64,000 bases of DNA from Toxoplasma gondii ME49 (taxonomy: Eukaryota; Apicomplexa; Conoidasida; Eucoccidiorida; Sarcocystidae). The notes under the pieces are model-generated. The model worked only from the letters and a program-made list of their open reading frames with translations. It was not told the origin of the DNA and did not search any database. A program made the position numbers and the translations under genes. The DNA lies in NCBI RefSeq assembly GCF_000006565.2, contig NC_031480.1:1938144-2002143 (forward strand), written 5' to 3'. Every line of letters begins with the position of its first letter. Position 1 is the stretch's first letter. This document shows, one piece after another, positions 37,093-48,813 of this stretch.

Positions 37093-39077
37093 CTTGTTCC
37101 ACCCAGTTCTCGCAGAAACACATTTAAGGGCTCTCTCTCTCTACGGGGTGCCAAATCGCAGCCACGTTTTACTTTGTCTTGAGGCGCCACGAGGTGCTAG
37201 AAAACGGAAAGCACGGGGAGGTAAGGTAACTTCGTTAGTCGCTTTGTAGTTCCGCACAAGCGGCTGCTCGACCAGCATCGGTTGCTGAAAACGTCCATGC
37301 GCGTTAGAGAGGAAGCGTGATTAGTGAGAGCAACCTTTTACATCGACTCCTCTATTCTAACGTGCGAGGCAAAACACTTTTTGTCAGTGGGTAGGTCAGC
37401 CAGGCAGTTGCATGTGCCTTTGTCGCGTAGTACAACCAGACCATCGGCGTCCTGTGTCTCGTTTAAACAGACGGCACATTTTCGCGTGTCTAGAAGCCTT
37501 ATCCAGTGCCTTCTTCCTCTGGAAACACGGTGATCGATACACGAACCTTAGTGCAGTTGGTGGCTGGCGCCAGCACGTTCAGAATGGCCGCGTCAAAGCT
37601 CATTCAGTGGGAGAAAGCAAGTAGAACATGTGGAGCAGAACTTTTCGTTCCTCGATAGCAGCTTGTGTTGTCGGCTGCCAGTGGGTGTTTCCCATTTTCG
37701 AGTTCCTAATGTGAAACGCAGTCCTGTTTGGCGAAACCTGGTAGCAAATTCAGCACGCTTAAGAATAGTTAGTCTCGCTCAAAGGTCAACGCCCTTCACT
37801 CGATTTACTTGCTGGGTAGCTGTGGAGATGGGTATAGAGGTACTTCTTCTCTTTCCAGGCCTTGAGTATGATCAGGTCTCTGGCGAAAGTAGTGAACTCC
37901 GCTGTGAACTTTGTATTTCAAGCAGGCGTCCAAACATATATCAATCGTGCATTCGACAACGCTGCAAGACCACGCTAGACTAGCATGCGAACCCTGCATG
38001 CCCCACGGAAACGCCCCTCGAGACTGAACTAATCAAGAGCAGTAGATGGTTTTTCTCCTTGCTGGACCGCAGATAGACCGCAGAGCAGTAATAGTTTTGC
38101 TGATTAATATAGATGCAAGAGTCATGCGAGAACATTCAACTGTTTCCAAACATCGTAGAGATATGAGTGCGCGGGACCAAACGGTCCGATGCTGACCCAT
38201 TTATACATCAACATGTCGACGTGTCTTCCACCGTATCCTCCTGGAAGTACCCCATTTTTTCGTGTTGGTGTAATCGAGCATCGGTCAGAAAAACGCCATG
38301 AACTGCTTTGCTCTTTCATTCAATGACCCTCGAGTATTCTTTCGAAATTACATTGGGAAGATCAACATGGAAAACTCTACAGAACGATTCCGGTCTAAAA
38401 AGACTTTTCTGTAGTCTCGACTGGCCTCGTCATATTTGCTGTTTTCTGTTTCGGGCAAGCGCAAACAAGGTCAAAAGTGCCTTGTTGGCATGCCAACTTC
38501 AAATATGTCGCGCGATTCTTCTCAAGGCATCGAGAGCGTCTTTTATGTAGCCACACTAAAAGGAGCTTCGAAGCCATTGACAAGTCGGCCGCGGTTTTTG
38601 AGACCAGCAGCCAAGGTGCAAGAGTGGACCAGCAGCATCTGAACACAAGCAAATCTGCACTTTTTTGGGTACAACAGACTCGTTGTTCCATCTCGTTCTC
38701 GTTTGTGTGAACAAAACACGCTTTTCTTGTCGCTGGTCCTAAATGCTTGTTTCTGTTTTGATGCTAAGCTTGCCTGCACATTTCCCGTCCCAAAGTGTCG
38801 AGAGCGCCAGCTTTGTACATCGATTCCTGTATCTTTGCTATATGGACACATTATCCGTTCAGCCTTTGCTTTCTACGGGAAGGGCTATCCGGTGATGAAT
38901 ATTATTGCCAGTTTCATCTTCCCAACCCCATCAAGGCGTTAGCCATCTACCGCCCTATGACCTTCGCTGACCCTGTTTTTTCAGGAGGTGTTTCGTTCCA
39001 TTTGTACACGATTAACTCCGGAGAACTGTGTAATATGTTGTCTAGATCCATACATTTTTCTTGTTGCCTAGTCTCGC
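37093..39077. other. Divergent intergenic region shared by DRC4 (-) and a dynein light chain (+)
   Basis: About 2 kb between two divergent genes of axoneme or dynein function. It must contain the DRC4 promoter and probably that of the light chain. No coding exon could be supported. A short unplaced first exon of the light-chain gene might lie at the right end. Confidence 0.5.
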
Positions 39078-40939
39078 ATGGGAGTTCAGCCCTCTTACTG
39101 GGAACCTCGATCAGAATTATCGAAGACCAGTTTGCTCAGTGTCTCCAACCTTACTAGTACGAAAGGGAAACACAGCGCACGCAATTACTCTGCCGTCTAC
39201 GCAGCCGAACCATCGAATCTCGGGACAGAGACAAGCCCCGAAAGTAGCCCATCATGGCAACTGCCGAGGGTCTCTCCAAAAAGGTGTGTAGATGCCCAAA
39301 AGTGCGTAATCCCTCAGCAGACAGTTTTCACGGGGCAAACGCGAATAGCCAAAACCTGTGGAAAATTAGTAATGTATCCGTGCGCAAGTTGTGCTTCATA
39401 CCAGGCGTCTGGTCAGGCGTGCAGTAGTTTCTTGCATGTGCACTTCGACTCTCCCCATCTGTTCGTTTGCGGCCATTGGACGCAGGTGAAGTGGTCCGTC
39501 GAGGAAGTGGAGCGGGTTATTCTTGAGGTGATTGAAGGTCAGAGCGCGCGCACTCTTCTGAAGTTCTCCTCATTTCCCATGCCCGTTCGAAACTCCACTT
39601 CTCACCAAGCCGCACAGACTGCACTTGCCACCACGAAATCCCTTCACCTGAAACAGCCTTGTGACTACAGGACTGGTCGACCGGAGGATGAAGCACTTCA
39701 TCTAGCTTTGTCGCTAACGAAATCCTTGCTTCGGCTCTGGAACAAGAAAACGTCAACCTTGAGAAAAACGCTTCGAAATGAGAGGCGTCCACCTTCTTAA
39801 TAAGTGCAGCAGTCCAGTCAGATGTTTACGGTAGAAGGCCTGCATACCAGCGATCGAGGTGTCACCAAGTTTCGTTTTCTGATCGTGCCCCTGAACGCCA
39901 TTCCTCCACTTTACTCTGAAGACAACCGACACAAAGAATGCATGGCCTTGAAGGACGTCCTCGGTAGAAAAATCTCGGGAAATTTGGGCAGACTTCACCC
40001 AAAGAGACACCCACCTAATGGCGTGCATCGGCGTGAAAACATATTCCTGTGTGTATGGACTTCGTGCTTTCTTTGTAGATCAGCTGCAAGATGTTGAGTA
40101 TGATGAAGGCGTTGTCTCCCAGTGGGTGAACAACATCTGCGAGGAGTGCTCTCGGCGGCTTGTGGAGTTGAAGAAGCCGTTCAAGTACATTGGTTCGTCT
40201 TTCACAGAAAAAGTCAGGAAACGCCCTCGAGGCAGAACAACTTGCTTATCTGTCTCTCACAATCGGAGTCACATTCAGTATTGTAGCTGAATTTTGTGCA
40301 GGAGGTAAAAACTCCATCTTCTCTATTTGGTCTATCGTCTTCGGAGTTATTCGGTAGTGATCGAGGTTGGGCATTATTCCCTACTGAAGAGTAAGCAGGT
40401 CCCCGCCAAACAAGGATGCCCTTCTGAGATGTATAGCAAAAGGGAAGCTGTTCTCGCATTTCATGGTTTCTCTCTGTCTTCACTCTTCGGTATCCAGTGC
40501 AAACGGCGATCCTCCAACGAACGGGCGCAGGTCTCCACGCTGGCTCCTCGTGTTTCTGGGAACCTACCGACGACGGTGAGTCTCTCGAGCATTCCGTCAT
40601 AGCGTCAAGTGGGGAACAGCGGCCGAGACACAGACGTCACCCAAAACGTCTTTTTGCCAAGGCGTCCGACCTTCAGGACACTTGGGAGGTAGCATGTGTG
40701 TCCACTCAAGATACGGCACAGAGGACCTGCACGTTTCGCGTCTCTGCCTCTATACGGGATGGTTTTCTGCGGGCATTCAACTCGGTTGGTGTCTCACGTC
40801 TCTCTTTCCCCATTTTTTGTCCACTCTTCGCGCTAATTCAGGCGCCGTCGTCTGTCTCTGGCCAAGAGAGAGGCTGCAGAATCAAGACAAGAAAGGCGGT
40901 GTCCAGGCATGTGTGATTGTCTACGTCATCAGTCTATAA
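39078..40939 (+). CDS. Dynein light chain, Tctex1 family, 4 exons
   Basis: Tctex1 light chains dimerise on dynein intermediate chains and bind cargo; they occur in cytoplasmic and axonemal dyneins. Exons: 39078-39537, 40079-40192, 40498-40575, 40842-40939; all internal junctions keep frame (GAA G|AT, ATT G|TG, GAC G|GC). The domain reads VKWSVEEVERVILEVIEDQL, then VEYDEGVVSQWVNNICEECS, then KPFKYIVQTAILQRTGAGLH, then AGSSCFWEPTDDGAVVCLWP, ending VIVYVISL. This follows the Tctex1 pattern (NQWT..., LGKPFKYIV, GAGLHTASSCFWD). A loop of about eight residues is added before the last strand. The 5' end is uncertain. The frame is open from ATG 39078, giving a 136-residue Ser-rich N-terminal extension (249 residues in all). 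However, a CAG acceptor at 39485 suggests the core exon may begin at 39486, with the true start upstream. Confidence 0.88.
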
Positions 40940-42599
40940 CAAGCGGAGTTGATTCTCATGGAAGGCATGTTTACATCCTGGACAGACAGAGACGATTAAA
41001 GTATGGTCAATCAATCACAAGTTCCCAGTTTCTTCTCTTGATTCCACTTCGTACAGAGTTGAGAAGCACGGTTTTCTCGAAAAATGCTTCTGTCTCCTCG
41101 CTTGTTCTTTCACTCTCCTGTGCTGCTCCACCGTGGTTATGCCTCGTCGCTATCGAGGTATAAGACGGCCTTACTTGCCAGAACCCCTCCCATGGGAACA
41201 GTCGAGTTTACGTGTTGTCTTTATCCCTGTCTGGACATCGACGAGATCTGAGGAAAAACGCTGAGAGCGAGCCTTTCCGGAACCCATTTCGGGCAGAGGT
41301 TCCACAAAAAACGTTTTCCTGCCTTTTAAGGAACGCCGCAACCGCGAGGGTTGGGAAGAACATTCGAGGCGCTTTCAATCCACTGAAGGGTCAGAACAAC
41401 TGATGGCTCTTATTTGTTGCTTTCATCGCAGCTTTTCATGTCACAAGGTGAATCGGTCATGGTCAGCCTTTCTCGCGAGTCCACTTGCTCTGATGTCTGC
41501 CATCGCGCTACCCTTCTGTCCTTGCAGAACCCAACAACGAACCTATCAATGTGATCGGTGTCTCCTGTCTTCGAGCATTTCGTGTTTCTAATGCTTGGAG
41601 TTCACTCGCATCGTTCTGCCTCCTGCTGGTGCCCGTTAAGCTGCTGCACGTAAGAGGGCTTGGGACTTGTGTTAAGACATACACGAACCAGAATTCCATG
41701 TCCGTGCAAAAAAACTGGGAACCGAAAAGAAGTCTTTCCATCACTCGCCTTGTCTGAAAAAGCAACGCACTTCATTTGATCTGCCGTCTACTGTTCGTGA
41801 AACTGTTATAGATGCATCGCATGGAAAGTGTTTCCCCTTGCCTCCCCGTTGCTCCGATTCCAAAAAGAAGTTCACAAGTAGTTCTTCCCCATCAACCTGA
41901 AGGGGTCAAGCCGCAAGATGCCGGTATTCCATTCCCGTTCTCCCTTTGTGCATGCGCCTACACGAGGATCTTCCACGCCCCGTGTACAAGCGAGTGAAGA
42001 GTTTAGATTGAGTGTCCAGTTTGAAAATGGGTTTGGTTCAGATGCGGACTACGATCCGTTGATGGAAGCCTTATTCGTGATTGCAGAGAAGAATTTTTGT
42101 AACACTTTAGTGCATTAGTAAAAGCCAATTGCAAACAGGAAAACCTTCAAGATCGAAGTCACAAGTCCTACTCGTAAACCATTTTCTCCCGACGAAAAGC
42201 TACACGCTTCACCTGCATCTCAAGTTGGCAGACATCGTTCCATCTTTCTGCCAGATATCACGTCTGCAACGTGGCTGATGTAGACCAACCGTGATGTCAC
42301 AGGATGTTGAATTCCAACCCTTTTAGCTGCCTTCAGCAGTCGAGCACCTTTTAAAACACTCCTTCCCCTTTGATGCACACCATCGTCAAGTAACGTGGCA
42401 TCAAGTAAGGCAGACAACAACCTTGGACCTTTTCCGTGTTCTCTTTGTTCTGCGCTGCCAGCGGACAACACGATGCAAAGAAGAGCCCTAGAGCTCTATA
42501 ATCGATAGAACCGACCACGAGGCAAGTGAAGATAAGCAAAAAAGGTGGCCTTCTCGAAAGTGAACACCTCCCGCACTGAAAAACAGCGATAGCGGGGTT
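40940..42599. other. Intergenic region between convergent genes
   Basis: About 1.7 kb between the dynein light-chain stop (+) and the Alba-protein stop (-), expected to hold both 3' UTRs. Short ORFs such as 41918-42118 (+) lack similarity and splice context. No gene is called. Confidence 0.5.
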
Positions 42600-44390
42600 T
42601 CAGGCACCGCACTCCGTCACCTTTTCCATGTTTGCTTCTTGTTCTTTCGGAGGCGCTTGAAGAGAAACGTGAAGCACGACATCCGTTCGTCTTGTCTCGC
42701 CTCCAGTCTGCAGAGAAACACGGAAGCATGCGCTCGCAGAATTCGCAAGTTTCGTGACACGCATCCAGCAGAACGCATGTCCATCGTGAGAAGCGTGAAT
42801 GCAGGAACACAAGACCGGCAGTGCACTGACACACTACAAGAGGCAGGGACCACGAATGACAGCAAGTCAACGAATCAGGCAGAGTGTTCGAAGCAGTTTC
42901 GATACAAACGAGAGTTCCCCAAATATCCGCCGGAGACAACAACGCTCAATGGACACAACGCGGCAGCTACAAAAGGCACAGCGGAACTCGCAAAGTGCAA
43001 CGAGAAATTCCAAGAAATGAGTCCCCATGCGGACACACGGAACGCTTAGAAAGGACAATTTGGAGCTTACGTCAAAGTCGGAAAAGAAGGAGTTCTGCAC
43101 GAGATCAGGAACTTTCCTCTTTAGAATCTCAGCGATCGACACAACCTTGTCCATCCCGCCCCCGCCAACTCGCCCACACAATTCCACGTAGCCGTTCTGA
43201 AAAGATAGCACCCCAAAGAAAAATGTGTCAGACACACCGACTCTCGACTCGTGAGAGCTCAACTTTCAGAGCCAGATGTCAGCCGAATCCAGCACAGAAC
43301 AACGCAAAGACAGACTCGCAAAACTGAATTCACACTTACAAACACACACACACATACGGGTTCACAACTTTCAAAGGGAGATGCTTCGAAACGCAGTCAC
43401 GTACAAATATCTATTCATGCACTCTCATCTGCCGACATCGGTCAATTTCTACATCTGTTTCCATCTGTCTGTCGATTCTGTATCTATACATTCCATCTCT
43501 ACTATATCCCTATATCAATAAAACTTTTAGCCTTTTTTTATCTATCTGTCTGTCTATCGATCCATCTATACCCATCTATTTAATCTGTCTACAAATATCT
43601 ATCTATTGATCTACACGTATCTGTCTGTCGATGTCATCTATTGTACACCTGGTCTATCTACTCTATCTAAATCGATATTTATCTGTTTGTGTCTAACTGT
43701 CCACACATGCAAAAATGTCTACCTCAATGCGAGCGTCCCTGACTGAGTACACCTTGTGCATGCATTGGCAAGTTATGTGAATGCTGGAAGCGGATTCGTT
43801 TCACTTGTGAAGAAGAGAAGAAAGCGCATGGCCGACTTGGATTCTCTAAGTTCTTAACGTTTCCTTCCTTTCTTTGTGGAGAACATTTGGCTGCTTTGCT
43901 CGGATCTGAGACCAGCGTTAAAGTGATCTTTCGAAGCAAAAGACTTGTTTCTTCGAAAGACAAGTGACCAGACGATGTCGTGGCTGCCCGTCGTCGACAA
44001 GAAACAGCTCTCTTCTTCTTTCCAGTGGTCGCTTACCTGCTCCAGAGCCGCAAGGGCTTGTTCGACGGCTTTCTGCATGCGTGCTGCGCCTTTTATCTCC
44101 AGGCATCCGCCTCCTTTCGTCACTGGGTGGCTTGCGTTGTCTTTTCGACCCCTTTCTCCCCGACGTACTCCTCCATTTCCTCCCCTCTCGCCGCTCCTCT
44201 CCACTACCTTCTTCTGTGTTCCGCATTCACCTTTCCCCTGTTGCTTCGGCATCGTGGAAAATACGCTTCTGTCTCGGCTGTCCAAAACCCTATCGCCGGA
44301 GGTGTCTGTACACTCCGTGTCGCCTGCTGCTGGCGTCGCCTGAAGACGGCGCAACGACCTGGGGCTCTGCACACCGCTCTCTGCCTCCAT
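42600..44390 (-). CDS. Alba-domain nucleic-acid-binding protein, 3 exons
   Basis: Alba proteins are small RNA/DNA-binding proteins; in apicomplexans and trypanosomes they mostly regulate mRNA translation and stability. Related Rpp20/Rpp25 proteins belong to RNase P/MRP. Exons 44390-44037, 43196-43071 and 42707-42600 are all phase 0, giving 195 residues from the first Met. The domain (about 93-175) shows LEIKGAARMQKAVEQALAAL, then NGYVELCGRVGGGGMDKVVS, then IAEILKRKVPDLVQ. The last exon supplies the final strand, ETRRTDVVLHVSLQ, matching the Alba order of beta1-alpha1-beta2-alpha2-beta3-beta4. The N-terminal 90 residues are basic and Gly/Arg-rich (GERGGNGGVRRGERGRK), a likely RNA-binding tail. 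Met47 (at 44252) is an alternative start. Intron 1 contains a degenerate CTAT/CTGT microsatellite. Whether it acts as a translational regulator or an RNase P subunit cannot be told. Confidence 0.85.
43536..43696. repeat. Degenerate (CTAT/CTGT)n tetranucleotide tract
   Basis: Loosely tandem TCTATCTGTCTG-type units run through about 160 bp of the first intron of the Alba-protein gene. They are interrupted by point changes, as in an old microsatellite. Confidence 0.75.
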
Positions 44391-46116
44391 CTCTCCACTG
44401 TCTGTCGTCCTGTTGTTCTACCTCTTTGTCTCTCTATCTGCTGCTCTCTGTCTTGCTATGATATCTTCAACCCTCGAGAATCGCAACAGAACTCCGCGCG
44501 CATGGAGCATCAGTCAAGACACAACTGAAGCTAAACTCCCTCTTGTACATTATAAGAGGGGATTTCTAGGCCTAGCTCCCACAGGCAACCACAATACGAG
44601 GACCATGCATGCAAAACCGACCAGGAAGCAACCGGAGACAGAGCAGCGTCTTTAGAAGCCGTCACGGAAGCACAGAGGACCACGAAACGACGCAGAAACA
44701 GTCCCTTTCAAAGGAGCAGGAAAGCGGACAGCGCAAGACTCAGAGTTCAGCCAGCTGAAAGCATGCATTGGAACAGCCACAGAGGGTTTCAGGCAGAACA
44801 GAAAAGTTTTTGAGACGTTGGATGTTTACGTTGAAGTACAAGCCACGGCAGCAAGATAATCGGAGAGGTAGGCCCGTTAACGGAAGTCAACGTAGCTTCA
44901 CTGGTTCCATTTTCGCAGGGCGATTTTTGTGTTCACCTAGTCAGCACGATCTGGCGAGAAAAAAAACGGACCTTTCTTCGAGTTTTATGTCGATGTGACT
45001 GCTGAGGAACTCGCCACGAGATACGAGGTACAAACACGAGGCAGAAGGGCTGTCCAGGGTGTGTGAAAGTGGAGAGTTAGCTCTACAGAGATGCAAAAAA
45101 AAACGATGATCACAAAAACTTTGATACTATGAGGTTTTCCTGCTTGAATTTCTTCATCAATCCGACACTTTTTTTGAACTCGCCAGTATGTCCGTGCATG
45201 CATGCAAGCGGCGAAACGACATGCGCCGTCTCGCGTGTGAACTGTTAGCTGTTTTTCTGTCTCGACACATGCTGGTCTTCTCTTCGTTATGGTCGAGTTC
45301 CACCTGAAAATGGAAAGAAGTCGCGAACCAGGAAGAAGACAGTCCCTCCTTGAAACAGTCGCTCTGTCAGCTCTCGCGTGCTTCGGGTGTCGGTACACCC
45401 TGGAGTGCCTCGTTCCCGGCCGCGAAGACTTTTTGCCTCGCTGAAATTCCAAATCTTTGGTGCTTCTCTCCTTTGCCAGTCGTCTTCTCTGGGACCGTCG
45501 CGTCGAATCTCTCTTTTCTGCAGTGTTCTGTCTTTCCTGTGTCGTCTGCCCGACCAGTGAAGAAGGGAAGGTGACAACCGGGAAGAAGCTGCAGCAGGCA
45601 GGAGCTGGATGCGCCGGAGGCAGCAGAAGGAACAAGACGAGTTCGGGTGGATCACAAACCAAGCGACATTGAAAGGAAGAAGCAAACGCAGGCGATGCCG
45701 CAGGAGAAGGCGGACAGAGTTGGAAACAAAGGAACTTGCATGCATTGAGGACTCCAAAAGTAAGTTCGAACAGAAAAAGGACGGACTGTGTCTGCCCGTG
45801 CATCTGTGGTGGCACGTAAGGACGTCTGTTGGGCGCTGAATTCTCGGCTAGACTTTGAGTTGCCAAGGACAGCCTGGGATCAGAGAAGCTGCAGGTGAGG
45901 TCCGAGAGGTGAAGCAAGCCGGGGAAAAGAGACAGGTTGAGGGGAGAGAAGAAGGAATGTAACGAGGAAAGGAGACTCATAAAACAGGAAGACAGCAGAA
46001 GGAAAGGCACAGAGTCGAAGAAGGAAAGCCGAGACCTTAAATCCGTGGCTGTCGACTGAGAGCCGTCGCTCCTCCACATTCCTTTATTCTCCTTCGCTGT
46101 TGATCTCGTCACCACG
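44391..46116. other. Divergent intergenic region, C/T-rich on the minus strand
   Basis: About 1.7 kb between the Alba gene (-) and the long ORF (+), so promoters and 5' UTRs of both are expected. A 376-codon minus-strand ORF (44985-46115) crosses it but looks like a by-product of stop-poor C/T-rich sequence. TGCATGC elements occur at 45195-45205 (overlapping pair) and 45737-45743. Confidence 0.45.
45195..45205. promoter_or_regulatory. Overlapping TGCATGC elements
   Basis: The sequence TGCATGCATGC contains two overlapping copies of TGCATGC, a palindromic element reported as enriched upstream of Toxoplasma genes and bound by ApiAP2-type factors. It lies about 0.8 kb upstream of the Alba start and 0.9 kb upstream of the long ORF. 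Function here is inferred only from the motif, which is also frequent elsewhere in the window. Confidence 0.35.
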
Positions 46117-48813
46117 ATGGCGAGAGAGGAGACGCAGGAGAGCGAAGATCAAGACGAGGGTGACGCGTGCGAAAACTGGAGATGTCATGTCCCTTGTTGG
46201 AGACGAAGGAGGCCGCCCTGTCACTGCAGCAGAGAAACAACTGACGACCATCATGTGAAGGCTTGCCATGACGTCAAAGAAAAAGCAATCGAAGAGCCCC
46301 ACCGAGACGACGAGGGGGCGCCTCTGCTTCTCTCCAGGCCGCGGGAGCAGAGGAGAGAGGAAAAGACACTGAATCAGTCAGAGCTTCTTACAAGGCGCGA
46401 CGAGGAAACAAAGAATGCTTGTGTGGCACTTCTTGAAGTCTGTCCAGAGGAATCTGGTTCGACGGAAGCTCTGAGACGACAGCGCCTTTCTTTTTTGTCT
46501 CCGCATGCTTCCGGAACTTCTCCATTGTCTTCTCTCGATTCTTCAGAATCTTTTTCTGTCGCTTTCTCTCACTGCACCTTCACCCCCCCTGAACTGTCCT
46601 TGCCTGTGTCTCTGCCTGTCTCCTCGACTTGCATGTACCCGGAGGATCCGTCGTTTCCTCTCTCCCATGCGTTTGCTTCTCTGGGGAATGCTGCTGCTTC
46701 GACTTCTTCCTCTATCTCTGCGTCTCCCGCTGTCTCTCTTCAAGAGGGAAGGGCGCTTGGCAGGCCTGCTTGCATGCGAAAAAGGTCGCCGTTTGTCTGC
46801 GATAGTTCCAGGAGAAAGCGAATCTGTTTTCTGTCATCGTTATTCCCTGCTGAGGCGCAGAAAGCTACCGTCGAAGATACAGACTCCTTGTCTCTCTCGC
46901 TGCCTCGAGAGTCTTCCCAGCTGGGCGCGTTTTGTGACTTCTCGCGAGAGACCATACTCAATCATCGGGGAATGCTATCTCTCGTGTCTAATCCGCAGTC
47001 GTCTTCTATTTACCCTGCTGTTTCTGGATCTACAGTCGAACATTCTTCGTCTCTTCTGTCCTTGACGCGTTCGCTTCTCTCGCATCTCCCTGTGGGGTGC
47101 CGTGCCGTCTCCGGTGTCTCTTTAAACTCAGTTTCGCCATATTCTGTCTCCTGCCGCAGACGGAGTCCTTCTGGGGCTGCTCAGACTCCAGTTTCTGAGA
47201 GGGAGCCTCTGCTTGCATTGCCCCTTTGTCGTGTTTCGTCTTTTTCTCTTTGCCGGCGCGCAAGGAAGAGAACTTGGACTTTGCTTGGCTGTTCTCTCTC
47301 CTCTTCTGCGTGTCTGCTTTTCCCGGGGTTTGCATCTGCTCTTGCGTCCTCGGCGAACCGCGCACACAAGCTGCCTTGCTTGTTATCTCGGTGCGCTCGC
47401 TGGGCCTCTGCCTTATGTCTCTCTGTCTCCTTGGCTATTTTGTCTTGTTCCTTTCCTCTGTTTCTCCGCGTCTCTTGCCTCGCGCGTTCTTCTTGTCTGG
47501 CACTCGCTGTCTCGGTCTTCTCGTGTCTCATCGCTCCTGTCTCCGTCCTCGGATTTCTCTCCAGGCGGCGGGATCTCCCCCGCAGCACCGGGACACTGCC
47601 CGCTGTCGAGACAGTCGCCTGTCCGAGCCGTGAGGAAGGTGTTTCCTTTTATTCAACTTCGAGCGTTGCTTTCCTTCCAGAAGAGGCAAAGGGCGCGCGC
47701 CACGTGATCCAGCGACGACGTCGGTGGATAGCTGCTCTCTGGGTTGTTGCCTGTCTTCCTGTCTTTTCTCGACCTGGTCCTCTCTCGGCTGTTGCCGCGC
47801 CTGTCACCGCTTCTCGACTTCACGACCTCGTCTGCACCCGGACTCAAGAATCGAGACGCGCGAGTCTTCTGTCTGTCATGCGGAACTCTTCACGCTGTCA
47901 ATCCTTTGCTTTTGTGCTGCCTTCCTCCTCCTCTCTTGCGGCTTCATCTTTGGTGGGAGCCCCTGGCTTCGCTTCTCTTCTCTCTCCCAGGGTGGCTGCG
48001 CCGGCTTTTGCAGAGGAGCTGCGACCTCGCCCCGCGTCGCGAGGAGGCTCTCCGTCGTACTGGGGTCGAGGCCGACCAGCGACTCTGTCAAAGTTCCCCT
48101 CGTGGTTGCCCTTCTTGACGCTGTCTCTCTCTGCGTCCTTGTCGTCGGTGTTCTTCGCCTCTGTGGCCGCCTCGGATTTCTTCGTTTCTCCGTTCGTCTT
48201 CCGGGAGTCTCCTGCGCCCTCGCTCTCGCTGTCTGAAGACGCCACTCGCGTCTCTTCTTTCCTGGGGCCGCCAGGACGAGGCGGCCCATCCAGAAGCGAC
48301 GTCTCTGACGCATTCAGCGGGAGGCGGCCGTCTCGGCTCGCTTCGCCGCGCCGCCGCGCTGTGGCGCAAGTGCGACGCCTTCCTTTTTCGTCTCCGTGCC
48401 TCCTCTCCTCGTCGTGTGGTGGGGTGCTTTCTGGCAACCGAGGAGGGGAAGCGCCGGTGCATGCAACCCAGTCGTCTGTTGAGCGTGGAGACGCTTCTGC
48501 TTGGGTACGTCGAGAGAGGGCCGCAGACGGACGCGCGGGAGCGCTGGGGTGCTCTGCAAAGACGTTCGCGTTCACGGAAGACGCCACGGAGAATACCGAA
48601 AGCGAAGAACTTCCTCTTCCACGCCGGCTCCTCGTGCCCCGCCACAAACTTGACAAAGAGGCGCACTTGAGTCACCATCGTCCGTCGGTTGTTGCCGGTA
48701 GGCTGACCTTCGTCTCCCACCCTTCTTTTTGGGTCCTTCCTCGTGGAGAAAACGCTTCTCTCTGTGTCTTCCCCGTCGGTTGGCGAATGTTGAGAGGCGT
48801 CCACACCCTGTGA
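46117..48813 (+). CDS. Long ORF of 898 codons, Ser/Leu-rich hypothetical protein (uncertain)
   Basis: A continuous ATG-started ORF of 898 codons, the second longest in the window. The first 110 residues are hydrophilic and acidic (ETQESEDQDEGDACENW, then Cys/His/Arg-rich). The middle is Ser/Leu/Pro-rich. Hydrophobic stretches lie at about 430-480 and near 535-560 and 665-690, which could be membrane segments. The C-terminal third is Arg/Ser/Pro-rich. No domain is recognised. Caution is needed because the plus strand here is rich in C and T, which suppresses stop codons. The other two plus frames, and the minus strand at 47898-48656 (252 codons, acidic and Lys-rich), are also unusually open. 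It could be a real low-complexity coccidian protein, a long 5' leader of the downstream bS6 gene, or partly antisense to a minus-strand exon. Confidence 0.48.
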   Translation: MAREETQESEDQDEGDACENWRCHVPCWRRRRPPCHCSRETTDDHHVKACHDVKEKAIEEPHRDDEGAPLLLSRPREQRREEKTLNQSELLTRRDEETKNACVALLEVCPEESGSTEALRRQRLSFLSPHASGTSPLSSLDSSESFSVAFSHCTFTPPELSLPVSLPVSSTCMYPEDPSFPLSHAFASLGNAAASTSSSISASPAVSLQEGRALGRPACMRKRSPFVCDSSRRKRICFLSSLFPAEAQKATVEDTDSLSLSLPRESSQLGAFCDFSRETILNHRGMLSLVSNPQSSSIYPAVSGSTVEHSSSLLSLTRSLLSHLPVGCRAVSGVSLNSVSPYSVSCRRRSPSGAAQTPVSEREPLLALPLCRVSSFSLCRRARKRTWTLLGCSLSSSACLLFPGFASALASSANRAHKLPCLLSRCARWASALCLSVSLAILSCSFPLFLRVSCLARSSCLALAVSVFSCLIAPVSVLGFLSRRRDLPRSTGTLPAVETVACPSREEGVSFYSTSSVAFLPEEAKGARHVIQRRRRWIAALWVVACLPVFSRPGPLSAVAAPVTASRLHDLVCTRTQESRRASLLSVMRNSSRCQSFAFVLPSSSSLAASSLVGAPGFASLLSPRVAAPAFAEELRPRPASRGGSPSYWGRGRPATLSKFPSWLPFLTLSLSASLSSVFFASVAASDFFVSPFVFRESPAPSLSLSEDATRVSSFLGPPGRGGPSRSDVSDAFSGRRPSRLASPRRRAVAQVRRLPFSSPCLLSSSCGGVLSGNRGGEAPVHATQSSVERGDASAWVRRERAADGRAGALGCSAKTFAFTEDATENTESEELPLPRRLLVPRHKLDKEAHLSHHRPSVVAGRLTFVSHPSFWVLPRGENASLCVFPVGWRMLRGVHTL

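Noticed and set aside
44985..46115. 376-codon minus-strand ORF
   Set aside because: It lies in C/T-rich sequence upstream of the Alba gene where stops are rare, is Ser/Leu/Phe-rich without domains, and starts on a non-ATG codon or inside a promoter-like region.
47898..48656. 252-codon minus-strand ORF, acidic and Lys-rich
   Set aside because: It overlaps the longer plus-strand ORF and has no domain or splice partners; kept only as an alternative reading in the findings.
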